From positions 1 to 54,546 of IMG/VR virus record IMGVR_UViG_3300032562_000035: 54,546 nucleotides of DNA, one strand, 5' to 3'. The notes beneath the pieces are model-generated. The model worked only from the letters and a program-made list of their open reading frames with translations, was not told where the DNA came from and did no database searches. The translations under genes were made by a program, and so were the position numbers. Below are positions 1 to 7,394 of this stretch, in pieces (the first letter of the stretch is position 1; every line of letters starts with the position of its first letter). This DNA comes from a virus.

Positions 1-126
1 CGCATCCAGGCCCCCGCCCCGCCCCCATAGGGTGAAATTCGCGGCAATCGCGCCGTACGTACGCATAAACGAGTGCCGGTCCTGGGCCGGTCCATATGCC
101 GCCCGGGTGCCCCCGGGGCTGACCCC
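1..126. repeat. Terminal direct repeat, left copy
   Basis: The first 126 bases match 54399-54524 exactly. Identity stops at base 127, where the right copy turns into a run of C. This shows the contig is circular or terminally redundant. The length is close to a common assembler k-mer overlap, so an assembly overlap is as likely as a true packaged repeat. Confidence 0.95.
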
Positions 127-170
127 GCCCCCGCCCCGCCCGACGATCCGGGGAAATCCGCCCGGAGCCA

Positions 171-391
171 GGCAGAATCTGCCGAGTCGATTTTGCCGAG
201 TCGAACGTGCCGACCGGCAGAATCTGCCCAGAGTTCCCGGCAGAATCTGCCCAGCCCCAAAACCAGGCGGCACTATTTACCTATGGGCCAAATCTGCCCG
301 GGTGGGCTGCCGGATGTGCCTATCGGCACTATCGGCACGTTCAAGATAGGTCGAATCGACCCATTGTCAATATGCCTAGGCCAAATCTGCC
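171..391. repeat. Array of GGCA-N5-TGCC palindromes
   Basis: Three exact copies of GGCAGAATCTGCC lie at 171-183, 216-228 and 239-251. Near copies GGCCAAATCTGCC lie at 286-298 and 379-391, with half-sites ending in TGCC between them. Centre spacings of 45, 23, 47 and 93 bp are close to multiples of 23. The same palindrome occurs singly elsewhere in the genome, including inside promoters, so this may be a cluster of binding sites for one DNA-binding protein. Confidence 0.7.
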
Positions 392-612
392 ACATTCTAA
401 CTCTCGTCCTATATTCCATTCCAGTTATGCCAATTTGCCCCAGGGCATGCCGAATGGATTCACTAGGGCAATGGGCAGGGCAGACTAGCACTAGGGCATC
501 CTAGGGCATCCCAGAGTTAGGGCAGGGCCTAGAATGAGCTTCTCCGGCAGGGCCTAGAATGCCCTAGGACTAGCCGAATCTCCCAGGGCCTAGACTGGGA
601 TCCCCCAGCTAC

Positions 613-678
613 CCTAGGCCATCCTGGAACCGATCCTAGGCCATCCTAGAACCGATCCTAGGCCATCCTAGAACCGAT
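613..678. repeat. Three 22-bp tandem repeats
   Basis: Units at 613-634, 635-656 and 657-678 each begin with CCTAGGCCATCC and end with ACCGAT. Units 2 and 3 are identical and unit 1 differs by one base. A partial fourth unit starts at 679. The units sit at the end of the CTAG-rich block and just beyond the 3' end of the peptidase gene. No function is evident. Confidence 0.85.
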
Positions 679-745
679 CCTAGGCACGTACATGATTCGG
701 CCCCAGAGAACATCCCCAGGGCCGAATCGCAGTATTAGTCTGTAA

Positions 746-1882
746 TCAATACAGGGGTCGGGATTTACGATCATTCCTCAAATTACGGTAACCGATACGC
801 TTCCCTTCTTTAATTCCATCTTCCCTAGCGCGGGTCAGTGAATCCAGGATCATATCAGATTCAAATCCACTGGGATCTAGTCCCAGGATGTCCACTAGTT
901 CAGCTAATTCCGTATCAATTACTGAAATGGTAGTATCAGCAATTTTGCAAATACCCTGATACGAATAGTCATGACTGGGAGCCGATTTAGGATAATACCA
1001 GTCTTTCTTCTCCCAGGTATAACCATAGGTTGATAGGCCATTATAATCAGAGGATGTATCAGGACCTTCACAAGGTAGTGACTCCCAATCTAGTTTAATG
1101 CATTTATCCCTTAATTCGCTGTAGTATCCATAATCCAATGTTTCCTTGGGTCCATGGTTACTAGCATAGCCAATTGATATATTCACTATTTCTTGAATCT
1201 GCCCTTGGAATTCAGAGTTATCTGTATAGGTCCCGCAGTCCCAGGTATGTCCCATGTCTAGTCGGCTAGAAAGCTCACTAACGAAAGCTTTGGATGCCAA
1301 AGTACCACAAAATTGCTCTCCGCAAATGTCTTTTGTACCTTTGCGATCAAAAGCAATGCACCTTTTAACACCTTTAATCATATGCTTCATTTTTGTAGCG
1401 GCGTATTTTCCCCCCGATCCACCTTTTTCCTCATTCTGGGAGAACAGGTATAACGCTGGGATGTTTGCCTCAATCATGCATCCCAGTAGGCCAATACCTG
1501 CCCCATCATCTGCCCCTAATACAGTGGATCCATCTGTATTTACAATCCCGTCCAGTCCCATATATATATCAATAGAACCATCTTCGGTTTCAACCGTATC
1601 TAGGTGAGCTTGAAACATCGTGGATTGATCCTCTGGATTGGTCCTAGTGTCAATCCATAAATTACCCTCCAAATCGCGGGATATGGATCTAGCCTTTACG
1701 CTTTCCCCTAGGCCCTGGAGTACATCCATAACAGTCTGGATCCCATTCCCCCCATGGGGACGCTTGGTTCTCAGCGTGAGCCACAGGACCGGTTCATCGT
1801 TGATCCCCGGGTAGCGGTCTTCAATCGCTTTAGCGATTATCCTGGGGGATGATTCATTGGCGTCATTAATTCTAGCATTCAT
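746..1882 (-). CDS. M20/M28/M42-type zinc exopeptidase
   Basis: A 378-aa protein with the ligand series of the co-catalytic zinc peptidase superfamily that contains tripeptide aminopeptidases. H93 and D95 are in 'AHLDTV', D125-D126 in 'GADDGAG', the E151-E152 pair in 'NEEKGG', D179 in 'FDRKG', and H243 in 'NHGPKETLD'. All expected ligands are present, so an active metallopeptidase on small peptides is likely. It is cytoplasmic, with no signal peptide. The start has a GGAG site. It is the last gene of an AT-richer leftward operon (from 3804) with codon use unlike the late genes. A metabolic-type peptidase is not a standard phage gene. Its substrate is unknown. Confidence 0.8.
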   Translation of the reverse strand: MNARINDANESSPRIIAKAIEDRYPGINDEPVLWLTLRTKRPHGGNGIQTVMDVLQGLGESVKARSISRDLEGNLWIDTRTNPEDQSTMFQAHLDTVETEDGSIDIYMGLDGIVNTDGSTVLGADDGAGIGLLGCMIEANIPALYLFSQNEEKGGSGGKYAATKMKHMIKGVKRCIAFDRKGTKDICGEQFCGTLASKAFVSELSSRLDMGHTWDCGTYTDNSEFQGQIQEIVNISIGYASNHGPKETLDYGYYSELRDKCIKLDWESLPCEGPDTSSDYNGLSTYGYTWEKKDWYYPKSAPSHDYSYQGICKIADTTISVIDTELAELVDILGLDPSGFESDMILDSLTRAREDGIKEGKRIGYRNLRNDRKSRPLY

Positions 1883-1904
1883 TGGTTTATCTCCGGTTTA
1901 GTGT

Positions 1905-1934
1905 GGTTTGGTTTGGTTTGGTTTGGTTTGGTTT
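1905..1934. repeat. Pentanucleotide tandem repeat (GGTTT)6
   Basis: Six perfect GGTTT units (AAACC on the coding strand) lie between the stop of the 481-aa gene and the peptidase start, immediately upstream of the peptidase ribosome site at about 1890-1894. Such tracts can change length by slippage, so this one could alter spacing or structure ahead of the peptidase. It is outside coding sequence and would not shift a frame. Confidence 0.9.
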
Positions 1935-1941
1935 AGGCTAT

Positions 1942-3387
1942 TTAGTCGACTTCAGTCACTGGGATACTGTCGATATTGGTTACCCTCAAGACAGTGTTAT
2001 TCAACCGATTAAATCTAGCTGTCACGCCAGTATCCCATCTGACCCTAAAGATATTGTCGTCAATAATACCGTATACGGTTCCCATGACATTTACAGGTTG
2101 GCTCTCATTATAACATTCATACATTTGGTCATCATGCATAACGACCCGATCATTAAGTGTAGGCATCAAACTATTATATGATTCTCCATGCCCAAGCTGA
2201 TATGCAAGCCGGGGATTATCCCTATAGATATCTTCCATCATTTTATAGAGCCCAATATTATCATCGTAATAACAATGGGTATGGTATACATAGATATGAC
2301 CAATACCAGACACATAGACACATATACAGTCCGACTGTAGTTCCCGGTCATATAACGCCCCAGGGTATCTAGTAACTACAGTGTCACAGGTAGCATAGTA
2401 TGCATCATACCGATCCAGGTATGATGCTTCCTCTTCTCTGATATACGTTCCATCGTCTAATTGTAATGATTCGTTCTCATTAATCCAATATCCATATCTG
2501 TCCTGTATCTGCCCCTCATGATCCTCATAATCCAGTATTCCGTCCGTTCTGCAAAATGAACAATTATCGCTTGCATTTGAGATAAAGATACAATCATCGC
2601 CCACTGTCCCACGAATATTATAACCATCCATATATGGGCCTAGCAAAGAGCCATTATAACGAATCTTATCAACTTTTAATCCATCCCAACCGTCAACGCG
2701 AGTATAACCATTGTCCTGTAGCCATTGCCTAGTGGCTGGGTCATCTGGCCTACTGTATTGCGTTGAATCGGTAGGCGTGCCATAGATACGGACATATTTT
2801 TTATCATTTACTAGGACACGGGAATAAGGGATTCCCTTCTCCGTTCGGATAACCATATTCCATCCAAATTTTGGATTATAAACGCGATACGGATGGGTCA
2901 TAGTGTCCCACCCATGGGCATTATGTTTAGTCATACAGGACCTGCAAGTATCGGCACAATCAAACATAGCATTAACAATATCGTCTATATTTGTAAGGAT
3001 CTTATATTCAGATTCTGTTTTATTATATGAGCAGACCAATTTCTCAATCATATGCCCCGGCATAGCGGGGAAAACCCTCGCTAAATATCCCCCAGGTTTA
3101 CAGGATACATGCCTATCTAATGCTCCATATTCAGCATTCCGGGTATAGGCAATGGCTCCAGGGAATTTTTCGGATGGATGGGGATATTCCATTGCCAGAG
3201 CGTTGAGATAAGGATTGATGATCCCAGAAGCCCAATCGAAACCAGTGAATTCCACAAATTCCCAGAATGCATCAATAACGATGGGAGAAAATACGTAATT
3301 AACCTTTTCTCTGTGGATATACGGGAATTCGATAGCTTTATCAGAAGCAAACTGTTCCAGTAGTTTGATAAGGCATTCTTTGCACAT
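1942..3387 (-). CDS. Cys-rich protein of unknown function, 481 aa
   Basis: No family was recognised with confidence. The start at 3387 follows GGGAGGaaaataaa; an upstream in-frame ATG at 3459 has no such site and would overlap the preceding gene. The protein begins MCKEC and holds further close Cys pairs ('CADTCRSC', 'DNCSFC', 'DCIC'), suggesting metal-binding modules. It is rich in Tyr, Asp and Asn. The middle 'TDSTQYSRPDDPATRQW' to 'GSLLGPYMDG' looks like a compact globular domain. It is second to last in the AT-rich operon and sits directly upstream of the peptidase, so the two may act together. Confidence 0.7.
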   Translation of the reverse strand: MCKECLIKLLEQFASDKAIEFPYIHREKVNYVFSPIVIDAFWEFVEFTGFDWASGIINPYLNALAMEYPHPSEKFPGAIAYTRNAEYGALDRHVSCKPGGYLARVFPAMPGHMIEKLVCSYNKTESEYKILTNIDDIVNAMFDCADTCRSCMTKHNAHGWDTMTHPYRVYNPKFGWNMVIRTEKGIPYSRVLVNDKKYVRIYGTPTDSTQYSRPDDPATRQWLQDNGYTRVDGWDGLKVDKIRYNGSLLGPYMDGYNIRGTVGDDCIFISNASDNCSFCRTDGILDYEDHEGQIQDRYGYWINENESLQLDDGTYIREEEASYLDRYDAYYATCDTVVTRYPGALYDRELQSDCICVYVSGIGHIYVYHTHCYYDDNIGLYKMMEDIYRDNPRLAYQLGHGESYNSLMPTLNDRVVMHDDQMYECYNESQPVNVMGTVYGIIDDNIFRVRWDTGVTARFNRLNNTVLRVTNIDSIPVTEVD

Positions 3388-3388
3388 T

Positions 3389-3676
3389 TTATTTTCCTCC
3401 CATGGCATATGAACTAAGGACGTTGATAGCGAGGATTGACATAGGCATGTCATCCCCATACAGGGAGATATTCCGGGCTGATTTGGCGATTAAACGAAGC
3501 TGCTTATTCAGCATTGCGTCAATGGTTCGATATGTAGTATCGGCATCAAATGAGGCTAGAGCTTGACGGTAGGCCAGTTCAAATTGGATATGAATTTGAT
3601 AGGCGTAAAGGGAAGAATCCATAGCCATCGCTGCGGCTGGGATGGCCCTAGAGGACGTGTTAGCGATTCTAGGCAT
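3389..3676 (-). CDS. Unknown 95-aa helical protein
   Basis: The start at 3676 is set by GGGAGGtaacaatc. The longer ORF from 3763 would run through the upstream small gene. The protein is mostly helical and alanine-rich, with 'YQIHIQFELAYRQALASF' in the middle and no membrane segment or known motif. Its stop is one base before the next start, and its ribosome site overlaps the end of the 40-aa gene, so translation is probably coupled. Function unknown. Confidence 0.65.
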   Translation of the reverse strand: MPRIANTSSRAIPAAAMAMDSSLYAYQIHIQFELAYRQALASFDADTTYRTIDAMLNKQLRLIAKSARNISLYGDDMPMSILAINVLSSYAMGGK

Positions 3677-3681
3677 GATTG

Positions 3682-3804
3682 TTACCTCCCAAAGGAAATG
3701 GTCACTAGGATGGCAATTAGGCCTAGCAATAGGCCAAGTTCTAACTCTTCTAAAGTCATACATTTAAGCCATTGGATAGTATGGATTTTATAGTGGTGGG
3801 TCAT
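3682..3804 (-). CDS. Small membrane peptide, 40 aa
   Basis: A short ORF with a good site (GGAGGtactacc) and ATG start. The N-terminus is polar ('MTHHYKIHTIQW') and the C-terminal half, 'LGLLLGLIAILVTISF', is one membrane helix. The stop codon lies within the ribosome site of the next gene. It is the first gene after the strong promoter at 3840-3867. Small leader membrane peptides in phage accessory operons may affect the host envelope; here that is inference only. Confidence 0.6.
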   Translation of the reverse strand: MTHHYKIHTIQWLKCMTLEELELGLLLGLIAILVTISFGR

Positions 3805-3839
3805 GGTAGTACCTCCGACAGGCTGGATCGCCTAAGCAC

Positions 3840-3867
3840 ATTATAGGCCCAGTGTGCCGAATGTCTA
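3840..3867 (-). promoter_or_regulatory. Leftward sigma70-type promoter with operator-like spacer
   Basis: On the minus strand: -35 TAGACA, a 16-bp spacer, and a perfect -10 TATAAT. The spacer holds GGCACACTGGGCC, one mismatch from the GGCA-N5-TGCC palindrome. Transcription would start near 3833 and read the 40-aa, 95-aa, 481-aa and peptidase genes. The spacer closely resembles that of the promoter at 54283-54310. Confidence 0.75.
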
Positions 3868-5005
3868 TCATCTATTAGTGTTTTCCCTATAGCCCAAAAC
3901 TAGGCAATATTTGCCTGGAGATCCAGGTAATCCAGCTAGGGTAGAAAACGAAACCAGGATGCCCCGGGAATGGGCCTAGGATGCCCTAGGACACGCGATA
4001 GGCACGCTGGGCCATAACTACCCTCGAACAATAAAACGGCAGGTTTCCAGTATTCATGCGGTTCTAGCCCATTTTTGAATGTTGTTACATCCAATCTTCA
4101 TTCGCGTTGATATATCATTTCACCATGTCTATTTACGCTTTTCTTTTGTAGATACTAGGCAATAGTTGCCTGGCCCTATCAGGGGGGGTGACCAGAAGTT
4201 GCAACATTATATGTTTGAACATGCATAGGCCAATGGATGAATGTCATAACATGCATGTTGGAACATTGGGTTGCATGACATCCATTAAAGAGGTAATGGA
4301 ATACAACCGAAATGGAATATAGATTGGATCTACAGTGTAGAACATGCATGACCCTTCTTATCTGATTAGTAAGAATACTCTTTACACAGTAGATCAATTG
4401 AGTAAGAAACCATTCCCTGCGTGGTGGGCATAATGTGTAGGGCATAAGGCAAAGGATGCACAATGGGTGTAGTGGGGGATACCCTTTTTGCCCATTGCGC
4501 CCCATCGTATTAAAAAACCTTAGCGCAATACACTCAAGGTATATTCTGCCCAGGCGCAGCTAGACCAGGCAGTATCTGCCGGGAGATCCAGGCAAGACCG
4601 ACCCACCTAGCAAGCCGAGGTAGGCAGGATCTTCCGGGCTTGGCCGGGGTTATAAACACAAACCCGGGGGGGATGGGACCACGAACACTAGGCGGGGGGT
4701 GCTAGGGATACCCTCTCCCCAAAAGCGGGGCGTTTTCAGAACCCATTCACTTGCTGAGTTTACGCTCGGCAGCCAGGTATTGCCCAGGGAGGGGCATGGT
4801 GTTGTCGGAGGAGGTGGAGTGGGTGTCGGGAGACACAAAACGCCAGGGGAAAAGAAAGGCCTTATACCGTCCAGGAACTCGCTAAGTGTTTTAGTAGTGG
4901 TGGTGCGGGTTTGAAAAGAATTCCATTTAAGTAATATGGGGGTATGTTTTGAAATTCTAAAGGACTTACGGCCGCGAAATCTTGAAAGATAAGGAAACTT
5001 GCTTA
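3868..5005. other. Non-coding region with scattered palindromes
   Basis: About 1.1 kb without a supportable gene. Exact GGCA-N5-TGCC palindromes occur at 3903-3915, 4158-4170 and 4568-4580. AACATGCAT occurs at 4218-4226, 4248-4256 (part of the palindrome ACATGCATGT) and 4341-4349. ORFs at 4179-4505 (minus) and 4699-4914 (plus) have neither ribosome sites nor protein-like composition. It separates the AT-rich leftward cassette from the rightward RepL-like gene. Confidence 0.65.
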
Positions 5006-5014
5006 TGTTAAAAT
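5006..5014 (+). promoter_or_regulatory. Possible extended -10 promoter
   Basis: TGT-TAAAAT forms an extended -10 element in an AT-rich stretch, about 27 bp ahead of the winged-helix gene. No good -35 box is at normal spacing. The predicted start is near 5021. Confidence 0.4.
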
Positions 5015-5040
5015 TCGTAAGTGAAGATCGGGGGTGGTAG

Positions 5041-5523
5041 ATGTGGGAGTTGAACCCAGAGTTGGCGTTTACGGTCAGGGGAGGGGTATGCCAGGCAGTG
5101 TTTGCCTATTTGGTGAAGGCCATGCCCCGTGGGTGCCAGACTGTCAGGTTGAGGGACACGGATTTGCGGGAGCGGTATCACCCCCAGGTTTTGTGGGAGG
5201 CGTTGACGGGTTTGGCAGACCAGGGGTTGATCAGGCGGGGTGGGAAAACACGAAGCTGGGGGTTGATCTGGGTCAACCCGTATGTGATCCGGCACCACTG
5301 GCTCCATGGGCAGCGGTTGGATGAGGCCCTGGAGGCATACCGGCAGGGACCCAGTGGATTGGCGGAACTCTTGTCGAAGGGCAAGCATGACAATGGGGCC
5401 AATGCCTTCGGGATGAGTGACCAGGAACGTCTTGAGACCGCCACTAGGCTAAGAGAGATGCGCCTGGAAGAGAAGAGGCTTCTAAGGGAGAGATCCAGTC
5501 TCAAGAGAGAAAAGAAGACATAA
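5041..5523 (+). CDS. RepL-like winged-helix DNA-binding protein
   Basis: A 160-aa protein. The opening 'WELNPELAF' and later 'WGLIWVNPYVI' have the layout of RepL-type plasmid replication proteins and related phage regulators, where a winged helix sits between such strands ('LRERYHPQVLWEALTGLADQGLI' is the likely recognition region). The C-terminus is a charged helix rich in Arg, Lys and Glu. The start follows a GGGGGTGG stretch. It stands alone, in the opposite direction to both neighbours, which suits a regulator or initiator. A GGCA-N5-TGCC palindrome lies inside the gene at 5094-5106, which hints at autoregulation. Choosing between initiator and repressor is not possible from sequence alone. 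Confidence 0.6.
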   Translation: MWELNPELAFTVRGGVCQAVFAYLVKAMPRGCQTVRLRDTDLRERYHPQVLWEALTGLADQGLIRRGGKTRSWGLIWVNPYVIRHHWLHGQRLDEALEAYRQGPSGLAELLSKGKHDNGANAFGMSDQERLETATRLREMRLEEKRLLRERSSLKREKKT

Positions 5524-5545
5524 AAAAGCCACCCCTGCGGGTGGC
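5522..5545 (-). terminator. Rho-independent terminator of the leftward operon
   Basis: A perfect 7-bp stem GCCACCC/GGGTGGC with a 4-base loop, followed on the minus strand by six T. It ends leftward transcription of 8572-5567 and lies just past the stop of the convergent winged-helix gene. Confidence 0.85.
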
Positions 5546-5566
5546 GTGGTGGGTAATGGGTTGGGG

Positions 5567-5743
5567 TTATGGCTTCAAGAGAGGGACCTCTCGGTTGATC
5601 CTTTTGATCTCGTAGCGGATCGACTCCATGCGTTCCTGGATGTCGGAGATGGACTTGATGGCATTATCCCGCAAATCTTCCAGGTCGATGATGGCGCGGG
5701 TCATCTCCCCCAGCGTCAGTTTAAGCATCAGGGTGGGGTCCAT
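5567..5743 (-). CDS. Unknown 58-aa helical protein
   Basis: The ATG at 5743 follows AAGGA, which overlaps the stop of the upstream gene. The product is one long amphipathic helix ('ITRAIIDLEDLRDN'-like heptads running to the C-terminus) ending in VPLLKP. It has no Cys and no membrane segment. It is the last gene before the terminator at 5522-5545. It could be a small coiled-coil accessory protein; function unknown. Confidence 0.6.
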   Translation of the reverse strand: MDPTLMLKLTLGEMTRAIIDLEDLRDNAIKSISDIQERMESIRYEIKRINREVPLLKP

Positions 5744-5746
5744 AGT

Positions 5747-5947
5747 CTAGTCCTTGGATGCCTTCAGTCGTTCATCCAGAACCTCCAGCAGCAGATCCAT
5801 GAGCTTCGCTTGGCGCGATAGCCGGGACTGCTCTTCCGGGTTGACCTTATCCCAGAGTTCCGAACTGATGAAGTTCATCAGGTGGATGTAGCGGTCATCC
5901 AGTTGGTTGCGCTCGTCCAGAAGACGGGCAAGATGGGTTGCGCTCAC
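5747..5947 (-). CDS. Small phage protein, crAss001_48-like
   Basis: A 66-aa helical protein with a GTG start (site GGAGGgcttagtc). The pattern of an 'ERNQLDDRYIHLMNFI' helix, then 'EEQSRLSRQAKLMDLLLEVLDERL', matches a widespread small phage protein family annotated as crAss001_48-related, whose function is not established. It has no membrane segment. It lies between other tiny leftward genes with overlapping or abutting ends. Confidence 0.6.
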   Translation of the reverse strand: MSATHLARLLDERNQLDDRYIHLMNFISSELWDKVNPEEQSRLSRQAKLMDLLLEVLDERLKASKD

Positions 5948-5949
5948 GA

Positions 5950-6180
5950 CTAAGCCCTCCTTTTGTGGGGTCCACCTTCATAGCCATAGACCACGAACCA
6001 GGACCCTTCGGCATCCGTGAAGGCAGCGATGTCATTGGGTCCTACCCCGCCCGGGTGGCCTACAAACTTGGGCAGGATCCGGTGCCGGATGGTCTCCCCG
6101 GTCGCCAAGGTCTCATTCTCATACTCGCAGAACTCAGGGAGATCGCTCAGACGGTTCTTGTCCAGACAGTTATTATTCAT
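5950..6180 (-). CDS. Unknown 76-aa protein
   Basis: The start at 6180 overlaps the upstream stop as ATGA, so translation is coupled; an upstream in-frame codon at 6198 is less likely. The C-terminal half 'DAEGSWFVVYGYEGGPHKRRA' looks like a small beta domain. No motif was recognised. Confidence 0.6.
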   Translation of the reverse strand: MNNNCLDKNRLSDLPEFCEYENETLATGETIRHRILPKFVGHPGGVGPNDIAAFTDAEGSWFVVYGYEGGPHKRRA

Positions 6181-6650
6181 GGGGTCTGAAGCCTCCAAGG
6201 GTTGGGGGTCTCGCCCAGATACCTGTAGCGGTCGGGGTCATAGGTGGCACCCTTCACGTTGGGCTGGTCCTGGTCCTTGGCCGCTTCCGCCGCCTGACCA
6301 CCCCGGGCAGAATCGACCCAGGAGACCGAAGTGGGCTTCGGACCTTCAGCGGCCTGGACGATCTGGGACTGGATAGGGAGTGCGGTCCCGGGAGTCTTCT
6401 GGACCGGATCCGTCCAGGAGGCCGGGATCTTCAAGGAAGCCGGTTCGACCTTCGGGTTCGGCTTTAGGTCCCTGGAACTCGGGGCGGGACTCAGAGTGGG
6501 GGCTGACATCGGCTGGATCGGGCCCAGCCGCTCCGCGATGAAGTTCATCAGATACTTGGCCTCGTTGTGCCGCTCGTAATCGGGCAGGTTAGGCAGGATC
6601 CTGATGGCAAGATCCAAATAGTCGAGTTCGTTGCTGTTGGGTTCAGGCAT
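6177..6650 (-). CDS. Unknown Pro-rich protein, 157 aa
   Basis: The N-terminal 40 residues form a helix similar in style to the 66-aa protein downstream ('YERHNEAKYLMNFIAERLGP' compare 'YIHLMNFI'). The rest is Pro/Ser/Ala-rich and probably disordered, ending in 'YRYLGETPNPWRLQTP'. It may be an extended paralogue of the 5747-5947 product with a linker tail. Function unknown. Confidence 0.6.
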   Translation of the reverse strand: MPEPNSNELDYLDLAIRILPNLPDYERHNEAKYLMNFIAERLGPIQPMSAPTLSPAPSSRDLKPNPKVEPASLKIPASWTDPVQKTPGTALPIQSQIVQAAEGPKPTSVSWVDSARGGQAAEAAKDQDQPNVKGATYDPDRYRYLGETPNPWRLQTP

Positions 6651-6653
6651 GGG

Positions 6654-6773
6654 TCACCAGAATTTGATGATGAAGTGGATGACGGTGTAGATCCCCAGGA
6701 TTGGGAGCCCCAGCCCTATGACTAGGACTCCACAACCAGCCAGGAAAGGTGCTACTCACCTGTCTTTGCCCAT
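6654..6773 (-). pseudogene. Interrupted small membrane ORF
   Basis: The ATG at 6773 overlaps the upstream stop (TGATG), but the frame meets TGA after five codons. The same frame then stays open for about 33 codons encoding a clear membrane segment ('GCGVLVIGLGLPILGIYTVI') ending in IIKFW. No good internal start exists. It reads like a small membrane gene broken by one stop codon, or a reinitiation site. A sequencing error is possible. Confidence 0.35.
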
Positions 6774-7165
6774 CAAAACCCCCGGGGCATGGTGAAGCTG
6801 GTCACCATCTCATGCACCAGATTCTGGAGTGCGATCAGGGCCAGGGCCTGTTGGGCAGGGCTCTCGAAGCGGGGCGAGACATGGGCGACCATGCTGTCCC
6901 CATCCGATTCGTGCAGCCGGATCTCCAGGACCAACTTCCCGGTCTTCGGGGGCTTGCCGGCATCCTTGATCTTCACGGCAAACACCCGCTTCAGTTCCTT
7001 ATGGACATCGGCGGCGGTCGCGGGACCGATCTCCACGATCTGGTAGCATTCAGGCATACCCTTGGTGCGCTGAGACTCGAAAATCTTCAGGGCCATAGCC
7101 TCGTCTTCGGCCAGGCACGTTCCACGGGACTTGCCGGTCCCGTCCACTAAGCGATACTTAAGCAT
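6773..7165 (-). CDS. Unknown 130-aa protein
   Basis: The ATG at 7165 follows GGGGGC; a TTG at 7180 is less likely. A predicted alpha/beta protein: 'KYRLVDGTGKSRGTC' at the start, 'GKLVLEIRLHESDGD' in the middle, and a C-terminal helix 'QQALALIALQNLVHEMVTSF'. It has no membrane segment or catalytic motif. It lies in the leftward small-gene operon below the membrane/coiled-coil pair. Function unknown. Confidence 0.6.
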   Translation of the reverse strand: MLKYRLVDGTGKSRGTCLAEDEAMALKIFESQRTKGMPECYQIVEIGPATAADVHKELKRVFAVKIKDAGKPPKTGKLVLEIRLHESDGDSMVAHVSPRFESPAQQALALIALQNLVHEMVTSFTMPRGF

Positions 7166-7237
7166 CAGATGAGCCCCCAAAAGAGGTGGAGTGATTCCAC
7201 ACTCTCAAGATAGGCTCATCCTAGTTCAGCGCAAGTG

Positions 7238-7393
7238 CTAATTGATTTTATTTTTCAGGTCTTCACCGGCCTTCTGGGCGGCATCAAGCACGGCACTCGC
7301 TTTGGCGGCATTCTTTCGGGTGACGAAGCCCCCGAACAGGGCCCCCAGCGAGAAGACGCAGACCCCCAGGATGACGTAGATGAAACAAGTCAT
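7238..7393 (-). CDS. Small membrane protein, 51 aa
   Basis: The ATG at 7393 follows GGAGGtaac. Residues 4-24 form one membrane helix ('IYVILGVCVFSLGALFGGF'), followed by a polar helical tail ('NAAKASAVLDAAQKAGEDLK') likely in the cytoplasm. It follows the 195-aa membrane/coiled-coil gene with one base between them. The pair resembles lysis accessory genes (holin- or spanin-like), but no family match can be asserted. Confidence 0.65.
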   Translation of the reverse strand: MTCFIYVILGVCVFSLGALFGGFVTRKNAAKASAVLDAAQKAGEDLKNKIN

Positions 7394-7394
7394 G

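Larger units (their letters stand above)
1..745. other. Non-coding left region, about 745 bp
   Basis: No convincing gene is present. The ORFs here lack ribosome sites and are low-complexity in composition. Bases 1-170 are very GC-rich. Bases 171-391 hold GGCA-N5-TGCC palindromes and degenerate copies, 361-690 is extremely rich in CTAG, and 613-678 holds three 22-bp tandem units. Joined across the contig ends to 54311-54398, it forms an intergenic region of about 830 bp between the 3' end of the peptidase operon and the promoter at 54283-54310. Confidence 0.75.

Noticed and set aside
1-126. Defined packaged direct terminal repeat
   Set aside because: The repeat ends in a C homopolymer artefact and its length is close to an assembler overlap; sequence alone cannot show packaged ends.
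171-391. CRISPR-like repeat/spacer array in the left region
   Set aside because: Repeats are only 13 bp, palindromic, unevenly spaced and partly degenerate, with no cas genes nearby.
4179-4505. Possible leftward gene, 108 aa
   Set aside because: No ribosome site, irregular composition with many Cys, Met and His, and it spans scattered short repeats.
171-4580. GGCA-N5-TGCC sites as sigma54 (-24/-12) promoters
   Set aside because: The GG and GC pairs are 8 bases apart here, whereas sigma54 sites need 10 between them, and the sites are symmetrical and lie inside sigma70-type promoters.
4699-4914. Possible rightward gene, 71 aa
   Set aside because: Low-complexity Gly/Val stretches, no ribosome site, no protein-like pattern.
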